Assembly: GCF_033568475.1 (NCBI RefSeq) | Contig: NW_027331831.1 | Coordinates: 6,572,001 to 6,636,000 of the forward strand | DNA: 64,000 nt | Direction: 5' to 3' | DNA from: Henckelia pumila | Taxonomy: Eukaryota; Streptophyta; Magnoliopsida; Lamiales; Gesneriaceae | Shown here: positions 21,973 to 42,392 of the stretch, piece by piece | How the letters are laid out: every line of letters starts with the position of its first letter | How positions within the stretch are numbered: position 1 is the first letter of the stretch | The notes under the pieces: generated by a model | What the model was told of the DNA's origin: nothing | Database searches by the model: none | Seen by the model: the letters and a program-made list of their open reading frames with translations, nothing else | Program-made: the position numbers and the translations under genes

Positions 21973-24245
21973 ACAAAGACGGCAGAAAGTTCACCATTTT
22001 TCGCCCAAGTTCATGTTTTTCGAAGGAATATGTATAAATTATACATGCTATATTGGTGTTGTAACTTTGTGACTTAAAAGTTAAATTTATGATTGTTGTC
22101 TTGTAGATTCAGATCATACTCAGAAACCACAGATCAAATGTAATTCATTGTTTAAAATCGCAATATTTTAATCGACTTTCAATTGTTTCAGACCCTTTTT
22201 GCTGTATTGCTATCTATACAAAAGCACACACATAAAGATCCTGTAAAACATAATACACCATATTGTTTTCCAATGAATATTTTGTTTCTGTCGTTAGAAG
22301 CAAATGGCATGAATCATCAATGTCCAATCAAGAAACTGATAATGCCTCAAATCTCTCATTTTTGTGCTGAAAAGAAAGCAATATTAATATTCTTCAAGGT
22401 GTTGCGTTGACCTTATTGATTATTATGTCTTTTATAATATTGAAGTTGCTTGCTTTGCGTGCAAGTTGGGTGTGAACTAAGTCAAGAAGGCAAGAGACAG
22501 CACGATGAATTAATCAAGCTTTCACACCTTTGTGATTATTGTCGACATAAAATAAACGACAATTAGTTTTTATAAATTGAAAGAAACTCAAACTCTGTAT
22601 AAAAAAAACTTCTTGTTTGGTTTGATGTATTTGATTTGGATGAAGAGATTTAAATTTGTGAAGGATTTCAAATGAAATCCATCGAATATGTTTGAATTAA
22701 GTTAATCACAATTAATGCTGAAATTGCATACATGAGCCCCCAAATCGGTGTCACGATGTGAAGCGACCCTGTTACTATTAACATGATAACAGAAAAATTT
22801 CGTGCAACTCTTAAAGACACTTCTCCAATGATTTATCTATGTTTGGATACCGATTAATATATGTGATGTCCACTGTTTTGATAAATATCTAGTCTTAAAT
22901 ACACTTTGGTACAGTGGCTACAACTGCATGTTTAAATATCATTCTAACTCATTTTAGGTTCACTCAAAGGCTTTATTTGATCTTTTGGTTATGTATAAAG
23001 TTCTTTCAGTCTCAATTTAGCCACCACTTAGTTCATGGATGAGACGATAATGTATGAATAATATAAAGATATATAATAAATCAGTATTCTTGAATAGAAT
23101 AATGATGCATAATAATAACCTTTGAAAGAACTTGAGTCAATCATTATAGACGAAATAAAAGATGAATAATGGACCAATGTGTTAGCCTCAACACCAAACG
23201 ATTTAAAAAATATCAGATTGCTTTGCTCATCTGCTTGATAATCAATTAGAAGTGTAGTCGATTGGTTCCGAAGTTATTTATGTATGAACAAACAAATAGA
23301 TAGTTTCGTGCTCCAACAGTCCAACCGTCGTGTTCCACTTATTCTATAATAGATGGTCATGCTTCAATTTATCTCAAATTTGACAACGCAGGTTATCAAG
23401 ATAGCAACAACATGATGCAATTGTACTTTCAAATATTTTTTTGTTGGCAAATGTTATGCTATACGGGGTGATTTGCACCAAACCTAGCATCTACCATACG
23501 TTGAAAATAGAGTCACAATTGCACCCGATGTAGCATCCAATATACATTGAACATAGGCTCACACATGTTACAAGGCCTCATGTCCAACAAATGATCCAAA
23601 ATCCACCGAATGAAAATGCACAAGGTGGATCATAACATTTGCCTATTTTGTCTGTCCTTTTTTTTTTAATAAAGATTTAACCTTAGATTACCTAAAGTAG
23701 TATTAATCTCAGTTTAATTCTTAAAGGAAACAAACGTAGTGATAGTTTTACAAATTAATTTCACACAATTAAATAGACAAACATACTTTACAAAAAACCA
23801 AATGTACTAAAAGAATAAATCAAGTGCTCGATGACGATGGTTTTTTTTTTTTTTTATTAGAGAGGTGAGAATATAAAATTATATTTTTGAAAAAAAAACA
23901 TTCTCATTAGAGAAAAAAGAATAACTCAACTTAAATTAAAATGTAAAGCTTGTTAATAAAAAAAATTTCTCTACTATAAAGTTTTTAATCTACTAAAACT
24001 ATTGTAATTAAATTTTTGAAATGAATAATGTTAATGTTATATATATTTATTCAAAAACACTACTACTTTATATATAATATAATATATATATTAAATTAAA
24101 AAAAAAATAAAAAGTGGAAAACGACACCGGTTCAGCATATGTTTCACACACTGACTGGCTCACACTCAGCTTAAAATATTCGATACACCTAAGCATACGT
24201 ACATACAACCAACGTGTATACACACACCATTCCGTTTCTTCCTCC
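21973..24245. other. Intergenic DNA between the HARBI1-like and NDR kinase genes
   Basis: The first few hundred bases are presumably the 3' UTR of the upstream gene. The rest is AT-rich with homopolymer runs (T-rich at about 23842-23858). I recognise no coding region, RNA gene or mobile element. The last 150 bp should contain the 5' UTR of the kinase gene. A TATA-rich stretch is at about 24068-24090. Confidence 0.5.
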
Positions 24246-30725
<6,480 letters not shown>

Positions 30726-32629
30726 TTTGCAACACAAAATGGTTAGCGGTTCGAAAATCTTCTCAAGGATGGTGGCGTATGCCTTCATTGTTTCAGGCTG
30801 GTTGCCCATGGCTGCCTTGTATTTGGCCTAAACATTGTATTATGTGTACACTAATGCTTGGTTGGGAAATTGCTACGAAGGCGCCCAACATAATTTTAGG
30901 ACGTGACTGTGTTGTAAAATGATTGGGAAAGTGTGAGGAATATAGAGTAGGTTGGTTGGTACTGTTCCTGGCTGCCCAGGTTGGCAACTAAACCCGCCTT
31001 CTCTTGTGGCAGTTTTTGGTCGGACATCTTACTGAATGTGTCTAATTAAGCAGACACTCTCTTCATTGTTGTAAGATTTCCCCGTTCTTTTACATGCCCT
31101 AATTTTCACCAATGTTGCTTCACTTGCACAGGTAATTTTCAGTTGTGTTTGGTGCTAACTTGATTTCATGTCCACATGTGACTAGTGATCCTTATTTTTG
31201 TTACAAATATTGGAAATTGTCTCGCATCTTTTGCTGTATGTATTAATCACTATCTTCCATACTTGTCATGGGATTATTTTTTTATTTTTTTGGGTACTTT
31301 GTGTTAAAATGATCGGTTTCTAACAACTAATATATTTTTCTGACCACCCAATGGATCCCAAATTTCTTGTACAATATAGAATGACTAACCACAAGCACTA
31401 AACAAAGTAGCACAAAGTTCACTACCACTTCCTTAAAGGACACGCTCCCTTCCAAAACAAAGATTCGGACTTAAAGGAAAGTCATCACAGATTGAAACGA
31501 AAATGTGTAATGGCACGATCGTCAGATAAGGATTATAGAAAAACCACCGGGGAACCTATTTGAAATACCATCGGAGAAACCTTATTTGAAAAATATCCCA
31601 AACCTCCTCCCTCTTTTCGATCGATCTCCTGAAACGTAGTCCATATTTATCTCCAACTTACCATTTGAATCTATTCTTGAATACTCCTAGAATGTTCTGC
31701 TTCCTCACCTCGACACTTGGAAAACAACCTTTGACAATATCCGAAATCCCGTCCTCTGGAACTCTAATTTTTACTACCACGAGTCTACAACCTTATGGCA
31801 CAACGAGTTCTCCCCTAAAGTACATTATTCTATAACTCCAAATTCACTAAACCAGAAATCTCCTTTCTCTCGCGGCTATGTAGTCCTCTTTCAACTTAAC
31901 CAGGTTGTTTGATTTTGGTGATACCAGGTTGTTTGATTTTGAATCATCATAGCTTCCTAAAAACAATCTCATAATTTTCTCTATCTAGATTATCACACAA
32001 CGAGACATAAAAAATGGAATATAGAACATTATCAAAAGACCTTTACCAAGTTATTATCGTCAAACCAAAATCGTAGTTGGTATCATAGAAAACATATTTT
32101 GAAAAATATTGGAAATAAAATAAAATTACCTACTGTATTCCAAAGCAGAACCAATACCTTGTCGAAGTTCAATTTTTGGAACATGGAACCTACTTATGCA
32201 TGCTAAACCCATCCAAATTTTACTCAAAATTCAAGTCATGCTCATAAACTCGACCAGACAATATACTGCCAGTTGAAATATGTTTCCAACTGATGCAGAC
32301 ATATAAGCATTGATAAAATGTGATACATAGATTCCACACTAAATATAAAGATCCTGTTTTCATGCATCCAAGCGAATCACATGTACGTTAGAATTGCATG
32401 CTCATCCACATATATAAAACATGACATTCATCGGCATACATAACAACGAGACAAACATTTTTGGGATGATATCTAGAACGAGCTAAAATAGAGTCATTCG
32501 ATATAATTGGTTTGAGCAATACGACTTACAATCAGTCAACTAGGAGAGGATGGCCACATAATGCAACATGCTGCAAATCTAAATCTCATCCAGATAATGA
32601 ATGACAAGGCAGAAATTTGACCACAATTC
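30726..32629. other. Convergent intergenic region between the NDR kinase and YLS8 genes
   Basis: It contains the 3' UTR of the kinase on the left and that of YLS8 on the right; the two genes point towards each other. No coding region, RNA gene or clear repeat was recognised in between. Confidence 0.5.
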
Positions 32630-34169
32630 TCAATAACGATATTTGGTGGAGTAATCTTTTGGTGCAATGACAAGACCACGGCCTTTCCTAGCACCACGAT
32701 AAACGGTCTCAACAATGTCGATAAACTCTTGCTTATCCTTTAGAGCCCAGTTAATCTTATTGTTGTTTCCAGTGCCAAGGTCTATCATAATGTGCTTGTT
32801 CCTAAAGAAGAACATGACGGTGGACGGGTCATACAACTCATACATTGTGTTGAAATCAGGCACCTCTGAGATATCTACCAAGTAAATGACAGCAAAGTTC
32901 TTTAACGTCTCAGCAACTGAAGCCAGCACTTCGTCCATCTGGGAAGTATAATTAAACAACCAATTAAAATTAAAAGATCTAAAATCATATATGCAACCAG
33001 AAATGTAAATGAATCGAGCTTATAAATTTCATTGGTTTGAGACGCTAGAAAACTTGAGATCAAGTTCATCGAGCTCAACTGTAACCTTGACTTGTTTCAG
33101 TTGTTTGGAAAGACAAAATCAAGGAAATTTCAAATATACTCTATATTAAGTTAAAGAAATTTCAAGTTTCAACTGTAACTGTGGTAAATTTTAAATATCG
33201 TGGGTGTCATTTGAAACTCATTCCTCAAATCTTTTTTCCAAATTAGATAACTAACTCCAAATCAAATCTGGCGATCCAAGTACAACTTTAGACAATATGG
33301 ATAGGATTATCAAACCTATCAGATACCTCCATCCAAATCAGATATTTCAATCCAAGTGCAACTTCAAATGATAGGGCTAGGTTATCAAGCCTGATAACTA
33401 GACAAACAAGTTGCTGTTAACTGAAGGGCAAATATATTATCAATCGAACTTCGAGGAATATACAGAAACCTCAAGTTTCATCTTACGCAGGACACATCTT
33501 GCCTTAGTTTGGTAACTATCCAACATGGGGTGATCACAGTACATAAGCAATCATAAACAATCTATACGATCACTAATTGAACTGGTAGGCCAGCTGATTG
33601 TAGCTACTCAACTCATTAGAACTTCACAACAAGAAACACAAAAATCTCCGAGTACATCTAGAACCCTAAAAAATTAATTTTTTTTGCCTCAATGGGAGCA
33701 AATGATCTCCCCAGGTTCGTTTGGCCACTGTCATTCCCAAAACCAATAATAAACCTCCAATATGATGCAATCAGTTGAATCTGATCTCGGCTAAGCTAAA
33801 AAAATATTCACGAAATAAACAAGAAAATTCAAGAAACAGTCTAAAACCAAATTCCAGCATCTCAACCAACCCAAATCGATTCCAATCACTGAACCCTAAG
33901 AGATGTAATTACACAGATCAAATCACAAAATATAATTTAATTCCAATTAGACACATATACCCACCAACCGGGCGAATCAAACAGAAATTTCGCAACTTCA
34001 AACTAATCTGAATAAATAGATGAAAATAAAAAATAGCACGAAAAATCACCTGCATACAGGTTTCATCCCAATCGTGACCAAAACGTATGAGCACGAGGCG
34101 TTCCTCCTCGGCGAGGATAGCCTGATCCACGGCCCATCCGGAGTGAAGGTGCGGCAGCAGATACGACAT
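32630..34169 (-). CDS. YLS8: DIM1/U5-15kD spliceosomal thioredoxin-fold protein (YLS8)
   Basis: Two exons, 34050-34169 (40 codons) and 32630-32938 (102 codons plus stop), are joined by a GT-AG intron of 1,111 bp. The product is 142 aa, the exact length of the DIM1/Dib1/U5-15kD family. The start MSYLLPHLHSGWAVDQAI, the segment LVLIRFGHDWDETCMQMDEV, the segment DFNTMYELYDPSTVMFFFRN, and the C-terminus GRGLVIAPKDYSTKYRY are near-invariant across eukaryotes. The protein has a thioredoxin fold without a CxxC redox motif. It belongs to the U5 and tri-snRNP particle in the nucleus and is needed for spliceosome activation. The Arabidopsis orthologue is named YLS8. The gene is convergent with the NDR kinase and looks intact. 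Confidence 0.95.
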
Positions 34170-35328
34170 CGTTTGGATGCTTCCTGAAACTTTACTCTTC
34201 GCCTTTTGTGTACTTGAATTTAATTTAATTTTCCTGGTCAGAGAATTAGCTTCCGCCTTTTTTATTTTGTGAATTATCTAGAAGATTCTGATCAAGTAAT
34301 TGAGATTCTCTCTCCAGTATCTTTCCTACAATTTTTTCCGATTTACCGTAATTAACTTTATTTTCAAATTCCCATATCATTTGCATAGCTGAATAATGCA
34401 ATACATTAATATCGATTATACCCGTTTTATTATTGTTGATCAAATTCTACTTATTGCATGTGATAGGGATATAGGGTGCATGCAAATTATTTTTTTATAT
34501 AATAAATATATAGACATTGTGTCAAAATTAAAGGTTTCCATTATGATTTTTTAATTTTTTATTAATTGATTAAAATATTTATACAATTCTATATTATACT
34601 ATTAAATTTAGTATCTCATATTAAATGACATTGATAAGTCAATGTGACTCTAAAATTTGTTTAGTGTTTTAACCTTCGTCATATTTGTTATTTAACTTTG
34701 TTGGTGTTAGTTTATTAGTAATTTTCGTACATAATATTTCTTCGATTTTTTTCTACAACTTCTTTTTACTATATTTCAAATATTGAACTATCTCAATAAA
34801 ACTTTATCTAATCTATAAATATCACATCCGAATAAAATACTATAAATTTTTTTTTGCAAAATTATGAAACACAAAATAAATTTAATATACATGCACGCAT
34901 CGTGTTCCCAGAAAAACTATTTTATTTACACGTTTTAGTATTTTGACTTTGTGATTTTTATAATAATTTTGCGTGTTTGGAGCAATGTAATCGTTTAAAA
35001 CATCAAAAAACATAGATTTCTCATGATATTCTTCTTGGGTTATTTTAATATTAAAAAAAACAAACACCGAGTTTATGAGTAAACAAGAGGTCCGATTATA
35101 ACAAACTCATGCATGAAATCAACTGAAAATATGTATGGCGAATTCGATTTTCAACACCATACATAGGCAACCAAGTCCAACAATGCGTGCCGATAAACAA
35201 TGATCAGTATCTGCAGACTGCAATCAGCATTACACTTGAAAAAGTCTCAAATAACAGGGGAATTCATGTTATCATAGATCAGACTCAGTAGTACATAGTA
35301 CATACACACTTTAGGTGACTTGGTACCT
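34170..35328. other. Intergenic DNA between YLS8 and the CNMT-like gene
   Basis: It holds the YLS8 promoter and 5' UTR on the left and the 3' UTR of the next gene on the right. The middle is AT-rich with no recognisable gene, RNA or repeat. Confidence 0.5.
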
Positions 35329-38171
35329 TTACTTTTTCTTGAAAAGGAAGTGTGCGACCATCCATTCTTCTCCATTATTGTAGCCAAATAACTCCGCGAC
35401 CGCGATGAAAAATGTCCTCCAGTACACTGTCCACTTGACACCAGAATCCTTTCCATAAGTGGATTCAATTATCGGCTTTATGGCCGTGGAGTTTTGGTCC
35501 ATTCTCTTTAGCCACTCCTCACTGCAACCAGATGTTCTGTTCTTAGCTATTACATAGTAGCACTCAAGATACAGATGCAACAAATCGACCCCACGAACAA
35601 AGACAAGTTAAAACCATCAAGTTGGCCAGTTTGATTTTCAGTTTCATAAGCATGCTCATTGCTCTGATGAGGTGAAGTATAACATAGTTCATACTTACCT
35701 GGTGCGTGCATAGTGCTGGCCATTCACTAGCCAGTGGTTAACAATAGACACATCATCCTGCACGGGAAACGCCATCAGAAACCAGTTATAAACTCTACAC
35801 TGGTTGAACTTGGAATTTCAATACATGATGCATCATTAAGAAATCATGAAGTTTAAGACAAGTGCTACTTTCAAATGAAAAAGGGAAAAAAGTTGTTCTT
35901 TCTGATGGAAAAAATCAGTTCCAACACAAACTGCTCCTCTGTATATATGGATTTTATGCCGGAAAGTTGACATATAAACTAATCTCATCATTCACATATA
36001 GCCAGTGTTTGATTAGCAAATCACTAATTAAGGATTTATCAATCCCCAACTTGGGCTTATAGGTAACTTTATATCATACATGACAGGATAAACGTATAAG
36101 CCGACGTTGCTGAATCATATCAATAATCAATCCTGTCCATCCAGTATAGGGTCAAGAAAAGGGACCAAGCATATATATGTAAGATACTTGAAAGACCAGA
36201 CAAATTAGTGAAGTTCATTGATTTGAATTACTTCTAAGCAAGACAAATATGATAAATCGAATAAAGATTCGCGAAAAGGACCACCATTCCATGACAGCCC
36301 CCATCAATATCAACGTATTGTAATTGGTAGATCACCTGAAAATAGAGGAGTAAGTTTGCCGAGGGCATTGTACCTCCGGTAAAGAAGTACCTAGTAATCC
36401 AATCATCCTCATTGACATCCTGCAAAGTGAATACGTAAATGTGTTTCTCAAATTAAAACACACACACACAAAAAGGAAGTAGTACTTTTATAACAGACTA
36501 TCGATACCTCGAAGTGGTATGCAAATGTTTTGTGGCAAAAATAGTGGATAAACAGAAGACTGTCTGATTTCATCCATTTGGAGATCTTCTTCAGAAGATC
36601 TTGATAGTTTTTCATGTGCTGTTTCAGATGGACAAAATATTTCATTAGTGGTGCCAAGAATACGCAAATTCCCATTTCATAGATTGAACCAATAAGGTAA
36701 GTACCTCGAACATTTCTATGGAAAATATTCTGTCATAGGAAGCTTCCATATCGAATGTACTGATATCTGCAACTATTATATCGACGTTCTGCAGCTGAAG
36801 CTCCCTGTGATAGAAAATGGTAGTCAGGCCGATCCTCATTCCTCTCTAAGCATGCTTTTTGTTCAGTAAGTAACACGAACAAAAAAGATCACGTTGATCT
36901 TCACCCACACGATGAACATCAATCCCAAATATACTATTTCGATCCCAACTTTTATTTACATCTGGTGAATCAGGCATTCATATACTAAACTTAGGATCTG
37001 GATGGCCAAAGAATGAGTGTGGAATATACCGGCATTTCACCTCAATATAGGCTTTCTGGGTAGTCGAATTGCAAATCCCCGTAACCTGGCAATTGGGATA
37101 CTTCTGAGCTATGTATAGAGAAAGTGATCCCCAGCCACAGCCAACATCAAGAACAGAGAGACCATCTTTTAGTTGCGACCTCTCGCAATATAACTCTAGC
37201 ATCGCCTTCTCCGCATCCTCCAAGCTGCTCGTCTTGTCCGGAAAGAAGCAGCAGCTGTATCCAGCAATATATACTTATCAGCTCACAGAAGAGCATCATG
37301 AATTCTCAAATGCTTTAGCATAAAGCCCATTATGATTAAAAAAAATAAATATTATAGCCGTAAGCTGAATTTGGACACCTTGTTAATTACTAAAGCAGAA
37401 ATATAATTAAGTTGCATAACATGTTTGCCTGTATTTAAGGTGCTTCCCTAGAACAAGCTTGAAGAAAGATGTCGGAACTTCATAGTGTTGATCCTTTGGC
37501 CTTTCCGTCTTGATTGCTATAGGCATTTCTCTCAACGCTGAATTAAAGAAGAGATCCATTAGCTTTTGCAAATATTCATACATATATAGAAATTTTCAGC
37601 CGAACCATTCCTGCCCACTTCATACCGATCCGGGTTTTAGTGGTTTTTTATTTTTCGCATAAAAAAAACACGGTACCCATTTTTGGTGGTCGAATACGAG
37701 TTGGTCATAATTGATTGGACAGCTGAAAATTTATATGCAGAGCAAGAATTCGAAAAACCCAAATAAAGATGCAATCACGTTAGCCATATCCAGCTGAAGA
37801 CTGCACGAATGCTGAATAGTCTATATATATACAATGCTATCAAAAATCTTCATATCCTGTCATGTATATCAAGTGAAAACACACATCATCATCAATCACT
37901 AGTATTGCACTCATGGAGAGAATTAAGCTCTCACACACACAAAGTTGAGAGATTTACAGTGCGCAAACTCGATCATTTCGGACAAGTTGTGGTAAGCAGA
38001 GGTTTTGTAGTGGTGGCGGAGGCGGGAGGCGAGCAGGATGCGAGTGAGCCGTCTGACGACGGGGTCCGGGAGTAAATTGCGCTCGAGGGAAGCCAGCATC
38101 AGCCGCACCGTTGCTTCGTACGGCATCTGCCGTAGTGAATCTATCATGCCGCTGTTAGCCGCCGCGGCCAT
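35329..38171 (-). CDS. Coclaurine N-methyltransferase-like (CFA synthase family) SAM methyltransferase
   Basis: Eight exons on the minus strand: 37958-38171, 37429-37537, 37030-37254, 36705-36804, 36508-36618, 36336-36419, 35699-35757 and 35329-35521. The frame joins throughout, giving 364 aa from the ATG at 38171, or 384 aa from the in-frame ATG at 38231. SAM-binding motif I is VLDVGCGWG (about residues 142-150). Family blocks include YEVPTSFFKLVLG, VTGICNSTTQKA, ISIEMFEHMKNY-type (here SIEMFEHMKNYQDLL), HYFCHKTFAYHFEDVNEDDW, FFTGGTMPS and VYWRTFFIAVAELFGYNNGEEW. It matches the plant family of Arabidopsis At4g33110/At4g33120, related to coclaurine N-methyltransferase. Family members N-methylate alkaloids or other amines, and this one's substrate cannot be inferred. 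Intron 2 uses a GC donor. Confidence 0.9.
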
Positions 38172-38231
38172 TGCTGCTGTCTTCTTGAAATGGACTGGAA
38201 TTTGTGTACGAGAACTTGGCACGTTATGCAA

Positions 38232-38689
38232 TTCAGAGGTGCGCTGATCTTTTTTCTAATTTTCATGTGGATTCATTCTCGACATTTCCTTTGTTTATAT
38301 TTTTTTAATTTTAAAATTGTGCAACGCTCTTACTTCCTGTTTTATTATTTAATTATTTAATTTACTCTTCATATATCTTATTCAATTTCATGGGTCTTAT
38401 TATTTATCATTCATTAAATATTTATTTTACATCAATCAAATTATTAAATTTAAATTATTATATTACTTTTAATATATAATATTATTCAAATTTTATTAAT
38501 TTTTTTTTAAAAAAATCTGATATATCATCTTATTAAAATTTAATCAATTAAATCAAACAAATTATTGTTTATCAATCGAATCAAATATTATATTAATTAA
38601 CATTATTTATTTATTTATTTTATCACATTAGATTTATTTATCTTTATAAAATTATTTTATTTTTAACTTCAAACGGTACATAAGCATAA
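38232..38689. other. AT-rich intergenic DNA upstream of the CNMT-like gene
   Basis: It presumably contains the promoter of the minus-strand methyltransferase at its left edge. The remainder is strongly AT-rich with TTATTTAATTATTTAATTTA-type runs and no recognisable gene or element. Confidence 0.5.
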
Positions 38690-39629
38690 TTTGCAATACA
38701 TTTAAAAATATGTAGAGTTAACAGATAATTTATTTGAGTTAAATATGTTTTATAAAATTGACTGGTGAGATTGTATAATTGAAATTTTTGTAATCAACGT
38801 CGCAATGCACAAGATCTTGCTGAGCTGTGTGTTCCATACGCTTGCACGTGGACATGTGATTGTATGCAATGACGGAGCTAGAAATATCAATCTATCCGGG
38901 CTAAAATTTTAAATTTTTCAATACTTTAATTTTTTGAATCGAGCTACCCGGACTAATATCAAATTAATCCAAAATTATTAAAAATTAATATATTAAAAAT
39001 TTCAAAAAAAAAAATTGTGCCACCCGGGCTTTAATGTGGCTCCGCCACTGGTTGTATGGTCCCAGTATTTTCGAGGAACGAACCCAATTAAGTTAGGGAT
39101 GACAATTTCCTCCGAATTTCGATGGAAAATCTGATGTCCGACCCGAATAAAGGAGAGTATGGAGATATTTTTTTAGATCCAATTAAATAAATGGATAATT
39201 AAGTATGATGATCTCGTATTTAGAGATGGAGGCGGATGTAGTAACATTCAACTCATACCCGACCCGATACTCGATTATATATATATATATTTATTAACAT
39301 ATTTATTTATATTAAAAAAATGTTAGTTTTAATTTGTTTGTATTGAATTAAGATAATTGGATCGAACGCTGAAAATTATTATAAAGCTAATGATATTTTG
39401 AAAGATAACGATGTTGAGATAAATTATTTATAAAAATTTTTATTTCTTATATAATTTTTAGTTTGTTACTTTTTTTATCTTTCATTTTTTTTCAATAAAA
39501 TCAAGTTTTACCAATTAATTGAAAGTTTGTTAATTAGAGGGTCTCTACTTTAATAATATATTAAGATGTATAATCATATCACATAGTTCAAATAAACAAG
39601 ATAACATTCATGAAAATAAAAAATGTCTA

Positions 39630-39671
<42 letters not shown>

Positions 39672-40979
39672 TATATTATTAATTGTGAGGGGCACATAGT
39701 AACTAATTTTTGGTGTCACGTTATTTTTTTAAAAATGACAGAAAAACACTCCTCACATGTTGTAAAAACTAAAAACTGTTTATTTTTATTCAACAAACAA
39801 ATATCATAAATCAATTTTTATAATATGAACCCCCTTATAATTATATAATCCACTTTTGAAGTTTTAAAAAATACTAAATTATCTATTTATCTTTATCTAA
39901 ATTTTTAAAATTTTAAAGATTATATCACTCATAACATAAAAATTTTATTATAAGGTAATATAAATGTTTAAAAAATAACACAATATATTTATATATATGT
40001 ATATGTATATGCATGCAAGAGTGCATTAGAGGCGCTAGTATATATTATAATTTATACCATACCTTTTAACCAGGGTTGGAACTAGAATTTGACATAAAAG
40101 GGGGCTAATCATATTGTTAAAAAAATCATTACTGAAAAAAATGCTTTCAATCTATTTATTCAGTCACAAAATTATTTTAGTTTTTACTTAAAAAAAGTAT
40201 TTTTAAAAGTCAACTTAAAAAAACACTTATTTAAAAAAAATACAGAAAGCAAACGAGCTGATTAATGTATTAAAATATATAATAAGTGTAATATGCCAAA
40301 ACTATTCGATTGTTTAACCATAATTCGATTGTTATCATAATTCGATTGTTATCATAAATTTGATTGTTCATCAATATCAATTTTGATCTTTTTTCTCACT
40401 TAAGAATATGTTCACTTGACGTCGTAACTAACTAACATGTATAAAAGTCATTAATAAAACCAACCGATCATAATTAATAAAAATATATTGTTATAAAAAC
40501 TAAAATTCCAAAACATTAACAATAAACATTATCTATTATCTCAAAACAACATTTACACAATATAATATAATTACTAATAACATTTAGATTGACATAATTT
40601 CAATTTTTTAATTATTATGTTGAATAAAAATTTGTTATAAAAAAGTATTATACTCCTTAAAAAAAGACAAAAATAATAGATGAAATATTTAAATGAACAA
40701 TTCACTTAAATGAAAATGAAACAGCATAAAGGAACACATAGTGTGCTCTTCAAAGCTTGAGTGAGAGGTGGGCCGACTAAATAAAATTAGCTATATTGAC
40801 GAACGTAATTTCGGATCATCTTCTATGTAACAACCACTAGCTGTAAAGGGAATGCCAACTTTCTCGATATCAATTCTTGGAGAGTTTGGAAAAAGAAGAT
40901 GGTTCATCAATATTTAGGAAAGAAATAGTTGCATTTTTTTAACCATAATTCGATTGTTATCATAAATTTGATTGCTTAA
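38690..40979. repeat. Segmental duplication, copy 1
   Basis: The left part (38690-39420) matches 42741-43450, and the right part (39598-40979) matches 50252-51420. Shared words include ATATGTAGAGTTAACAGATA, CGCAATGCACAAGATCTTG, GTCCCAGTATTTTCGAGGAA, GAGTGCATTAGAGGCGCTAG and CAATTCTTGGAGAGTTTG. It carries no gene. Copy 1 holds a 184-bp MITE that both left-part copies elsewhere lack, and a (TA)n microsatellite at about 39632-39670. It ends at the start of a gypsy LTR. Confidence 0.85.
38867..39050. mobile_element. 184-bp MITE with inverted ends and 8-bp target duplication, probably hAT-type
   Basis: Left end CAATGACGGAGCTAG and right end (complement) CAGTGGCGGAGCCAC are inverted repeats. Flanks ATTGTATG (38859-38866) and GTTGTATG (39051-39058) match at 7 of 8. 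The related sites near 42850 and 43063 have one continuous version of this flank without the insert, so the empty site is visible in the same window. Confidence 0.8.
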
Positions 40980-42368
40980 TGATAACTGTATTTTGTATGC
41001 ATTATTTTATGTTATTTTTATGTTTATTTTGCATACATTCGTATCATATTATTGTGTTTTTATGTGATTTATTGCATATATATGCATTTCACTCTCCAGG
41101 TTAATTTTGTAGGAAAATAATTTTTTGAAAGAATGAATTACGGAGCAGCAATGGTCAAAAATTCATTTTTAATGATAGAGGAATCCAAATCCGATCTCCA
41201 CCGTTCAAAATGAAGTTCGAGATTTTTGAAGCTACTGTCCAAAATTTAAGCTCGATCTGACGGCTAGAACTGAAAATATGATTTTTTCAAAAAAATTGCG
41301 TGCTGAAAAGTGGGTATGCACGGACCCAGGCACAGACCTGGAACGGGGTCCGTGCATATCGCAGAATTTTATAAATTGGGACAGAAAGTTGCTCGTTCAA
41401 GCGGGATTTTCTACTGCTCAAGCGAGCGATCGCGGATAAAAAAAATTAGATTTTTAGGAATTAAAAACCTTATCTTTCCGGGCTTTATTTTATGGGCATT
41501 CAAAGACATATAAATATGAGATTGTCAGACGTGAAAGGGGTTGGAAACGCAGAGAACGACGCAAGGCAGTTGGGAGTTTGGGAGAAGATTTCTATACTTT
41601 TTCTTCTTCTGTTCTTCTTTCTTAATTCTTGTTTGATTATTGTTTCCAATTATTGAGTAGATTTTCTTCAACCAAGACGATGTGATTGGGCTGAACAAAT
41701 CTATGTAGAAAATTTGGATGTTTGTTTGGGATTTTCAGATTTGATTTAATTTTATTGATTTTTAGATTTATATTTGTCTTGTGAATGATCTGACCAATTT
41801 TTTGCTTGCATGTTAATCGATTCCAAGTCGACAGAGGAGGGATTGATTTTGATCACTTTAACAATCAACATATGGTAAAACCTACTAGAAATAGTATTCG
41901 GTTTCAGTGTGCGGTTTAGGTGAAAACTGGATTTTCACAAATATTTAATGCATTCAAATTTGATTAGAATTATAAAAATTTAATACGTCAATATTTGAAT
42001 AGGTTTAATTGTTCTAAAAATAGACCTTTAAACAATTTATAAAAATTCTTGTAATCTAAGATTAAATCTGAATTTCGAATCGACTACATGTTACATGATT
42101 TGTTTGGTACCTGCATGTGTCTTGGTTGTCTCGTTTTAATTATTTTTATCTTCAGTTATTTTAATTCTTATTTCTTAAGCAGTTTTTATTTTTAAATTAT
42201 TATTTTATTCATTTCAAAATCCTTTTTATTATTCTGTCTAGATTAAGCTAAATAATTAATTCTTGAGAATTGACTACAGTCTCTGTGGGATCGATACTTG
42301 GACTCTCTGTCCACTTTACTATTACTTGACCTAGTATACTTGCTAGTAAATACCGAATTAAGCGGTCA
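40980..42368 (+). repeat. 5' LTR of a Ty3/gypsy (Athila/Tat-like) element
   Basis: It starts TGATAACTGT, directly at the break in the duplicated block, and ends GCGGTCA, six bases before the primer-binding site. The end region has the CTCTGTGGGATCGATACTTG word typical of these LTRs. It is related to the solo LTR at 14975-17235. The element is truncated shortly after, so no 3' LTR follows. Confidence 0.75.
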
Positions 42369-42374
42369 AGTTTT

Positions 42375-42392
42375 TGGCGCCGTTGCCGGGGA
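42375..42392 (+). promoter_or_regulatory. Primer-binding site of the Athila/Tat-like gypsy element
   Basis: TGGCGCCGTTGCCGGGGA is the known plant gypsy site complementary to the 3' end of tRNA-Asp. It would prime minus-strand cDNA synthesis. Its position just after the LTR confirms the LTR boundary and the plus-strand orientation. Confidence 0.85.
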
